Source: Hirsutella rhossiliensis (lineage: Eukaryota > Ascomycota > Sordariomycetes > Hypocreales > Ophiocordycipitaceae). Taken from it: a DNA stretch of 64,000 bases. Below the pieces are notes generated by a model. The model did not search any database. It had not been told where the DNA came from and worked only from the letters and a program-made list of their open reading frames with translations. Shown piece by piece: positions 63,311 through 64,000 of this stretch (within the stretch, counting starts at the first letter, position 1; every line of letters starts with the position of its first letter). The DNA is taken from NCBI RefSeq assembly GCF_020360975.1, contig NW_025408672.1:3906001-3970000 (forward strand), written 5' to 3'. The translations under genes and the position numbers were made by a program.

Positions 63311-64000
63311 AGACCCAGGTAAGTGGCAAAGCTTGCCCGTGACCTGGTCTCTGGGGACCGCTCTGAAGGTTCCTCTCTGTTGGAGTGCTTTCCACTCGGC
63401 GTGGGCTCCTTCTCTGAACTGAGGACCAAATCTGTGGGTGCGAAGTTCCTTATACGTCGTAGGTTCGGGAGGAAGGTGTCGTCTGTGAAGTTTTTCTTCT
63501 CTGCCGAGAAAGAAAGAGCTGTGGAATTGACCCTTAGTGTTGGTCGAAAAAGCACTGAGCTTGCGAGGCTTTGGAGTGCGGGCTGAGCGCCGTGGCTGAG
63601 AGTCACTCGGACCGGGGTCCGGTGTCGGATATGGGTGCTGAATGTCATGAAACTCATCCTGATCATCCGAGTCCTCATGATCAGATGGTTCGGGTTGTAC
63701 CACAATCGTGGTGGCGTCTCCTTGGTCTGAGGTTGAGGAGATTGCTCAACGGGGTCAGGTTCAGGTTCATCGATTTGAGTGGGGATTTCCTCGTAATCCG
63801 ACTCGTCCTCGATGTGGGCTGGAAGCTGTACTTCCACGCGCTGTGGGATAGGTTCTGGTGGCTGATCATTTCCGTCATAGAAGATGCTTTCATTGAAGGT
63901 CACATCTCGGACCCTTCGGACTTCTGATGTGGACGGAATCCAGATCCTGAAAATGTTCGTGGAATCATATCCAACGAGATAACCGATTTCTGTGTGAGGG
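63307..64000 (-). pseudogene. copia integrase C terminus and linker, family A
   Basis: Starts at the window edge with EIGYLVGYDSTNIFRIWIPS, then VRRVRDVTFNESIFYDGND, an acidic region (DESDYEEIPTQIDEPEPD) and, in another frame, QPRRSARTPKPRKLSAFS, ending in AEWKALQQRGTFRAVPRDQV just before RT. This mirrors the arrangement in families B and C. The frame changes near 63690 and 63300. Confidence 0.65.

Larger units (their letters stand above)
61556..64000 (-). mobile_element. Ty1/copia retrotransposon, family A copy 2 (3' half)
   Basis: The minus strand reads from the right edge: end of integrase, acidic linker, reverse transcriptase, RNase H, short spacer, 3' LTR. The 5' part lies beyond the window. 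Same family and orientation as the copy at 1-1295, whose preserved part is the complementary end. Confidence 0.85.

Noticed and set aside
1..64000. Starship giant element with a DUF3435 tyrosine recombinase captain
   Set aside because: No ORF with tyrosine-recombinase motifs was found; the cargo-like genes alone do not support it.

Overview
The window looks like a repeat-dense compartment of a filamentous ascomycete (Pezizomycotina) chromosome. The evidence is short GT-AG introns in the few host genes, fungal-type host proteins (a DUF3716-like protein, two TRI101-like acyltransferases, an mpaB-like oxygenase), and the set of mobile-element families (Ty1/copia, Ty3/gypsy, pogo, hAT, Helitron, Tad-like LINE). 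No bacterial or organellar features were seen.

Layout, left to right. 1-1.3 kb is the 5' part of a copia element (family A, minus strand) whose LTR interrupts a host ORF (1.3-2.0 kb). A frameshifted DUF3716-like gene follows (2.1-2.7 kb). A complete small gypsy element with 194-bp LTRs and target duplication ATAAC carries only gag and protease (2.84-5.96 kb). Two paralogous acyltransferase genes on the minus strand (6.2-7.6 and 9.4-10.8 kb) flank a tRNA-like sequence and repeat debris. A 1.02-kb block at 10.9-11.9 kb recurs nearly identically at 31.4-32.4 kb. Two pogo elements follow (11.94-13.87 kb with 95-bp inverted repeats; 14.91-17.02 kb, decayed). A copia element of family B (17.4-20.5 kb) is cut by a hAT element (20.51-23.29 kb), whose other side lies in a gypsy gag (23.3-23.7 kb). 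A second hAT spans 24.54-27.53 kb. An mpaB-like oxygenase gene occupies 27.7-29.2 kb, followed by LTR, LINE and SINE-like debris, including a solo LTR nested in a SINE-like repeat (30.8-31.3 kb).

32.8-39.7 kb is a GC-rich, frame-broken Helitron Rep-helicase on the minus strand. A diverging conserved ORF (41.1-42.2 kb), possibly an accessory OB-fold protein, and a second Pif1-type helicase fragment (43.2-44.3 kb) follow. 44.7-50.4 kb is a minisatellite of about 75 units of 75-79 bp. Each unit has a strongly conserved body and a nearly random three-base cassette, which is the most unusual structure in the window. A solo LTR (50.98-51.26 kb) and a full-length copia element (family C, 53.39-59.00 kb, target duplication ACAGT) come next, then a decayed pogo (59.3-61.4 kb) and the 3' half of a second family A copia (61.56 kb to the end).

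Most element ORFs are broken by frame changes. Many of these, and the differences between the two family A LTRs, are one-base length differences in homopolymers, so part of the decay could be sequence error. The acyltransferases are intact; the oxygenase is nearly so. All coordinates and motifs were read by eye; domain names rest on recognised motifs and no database search was run.
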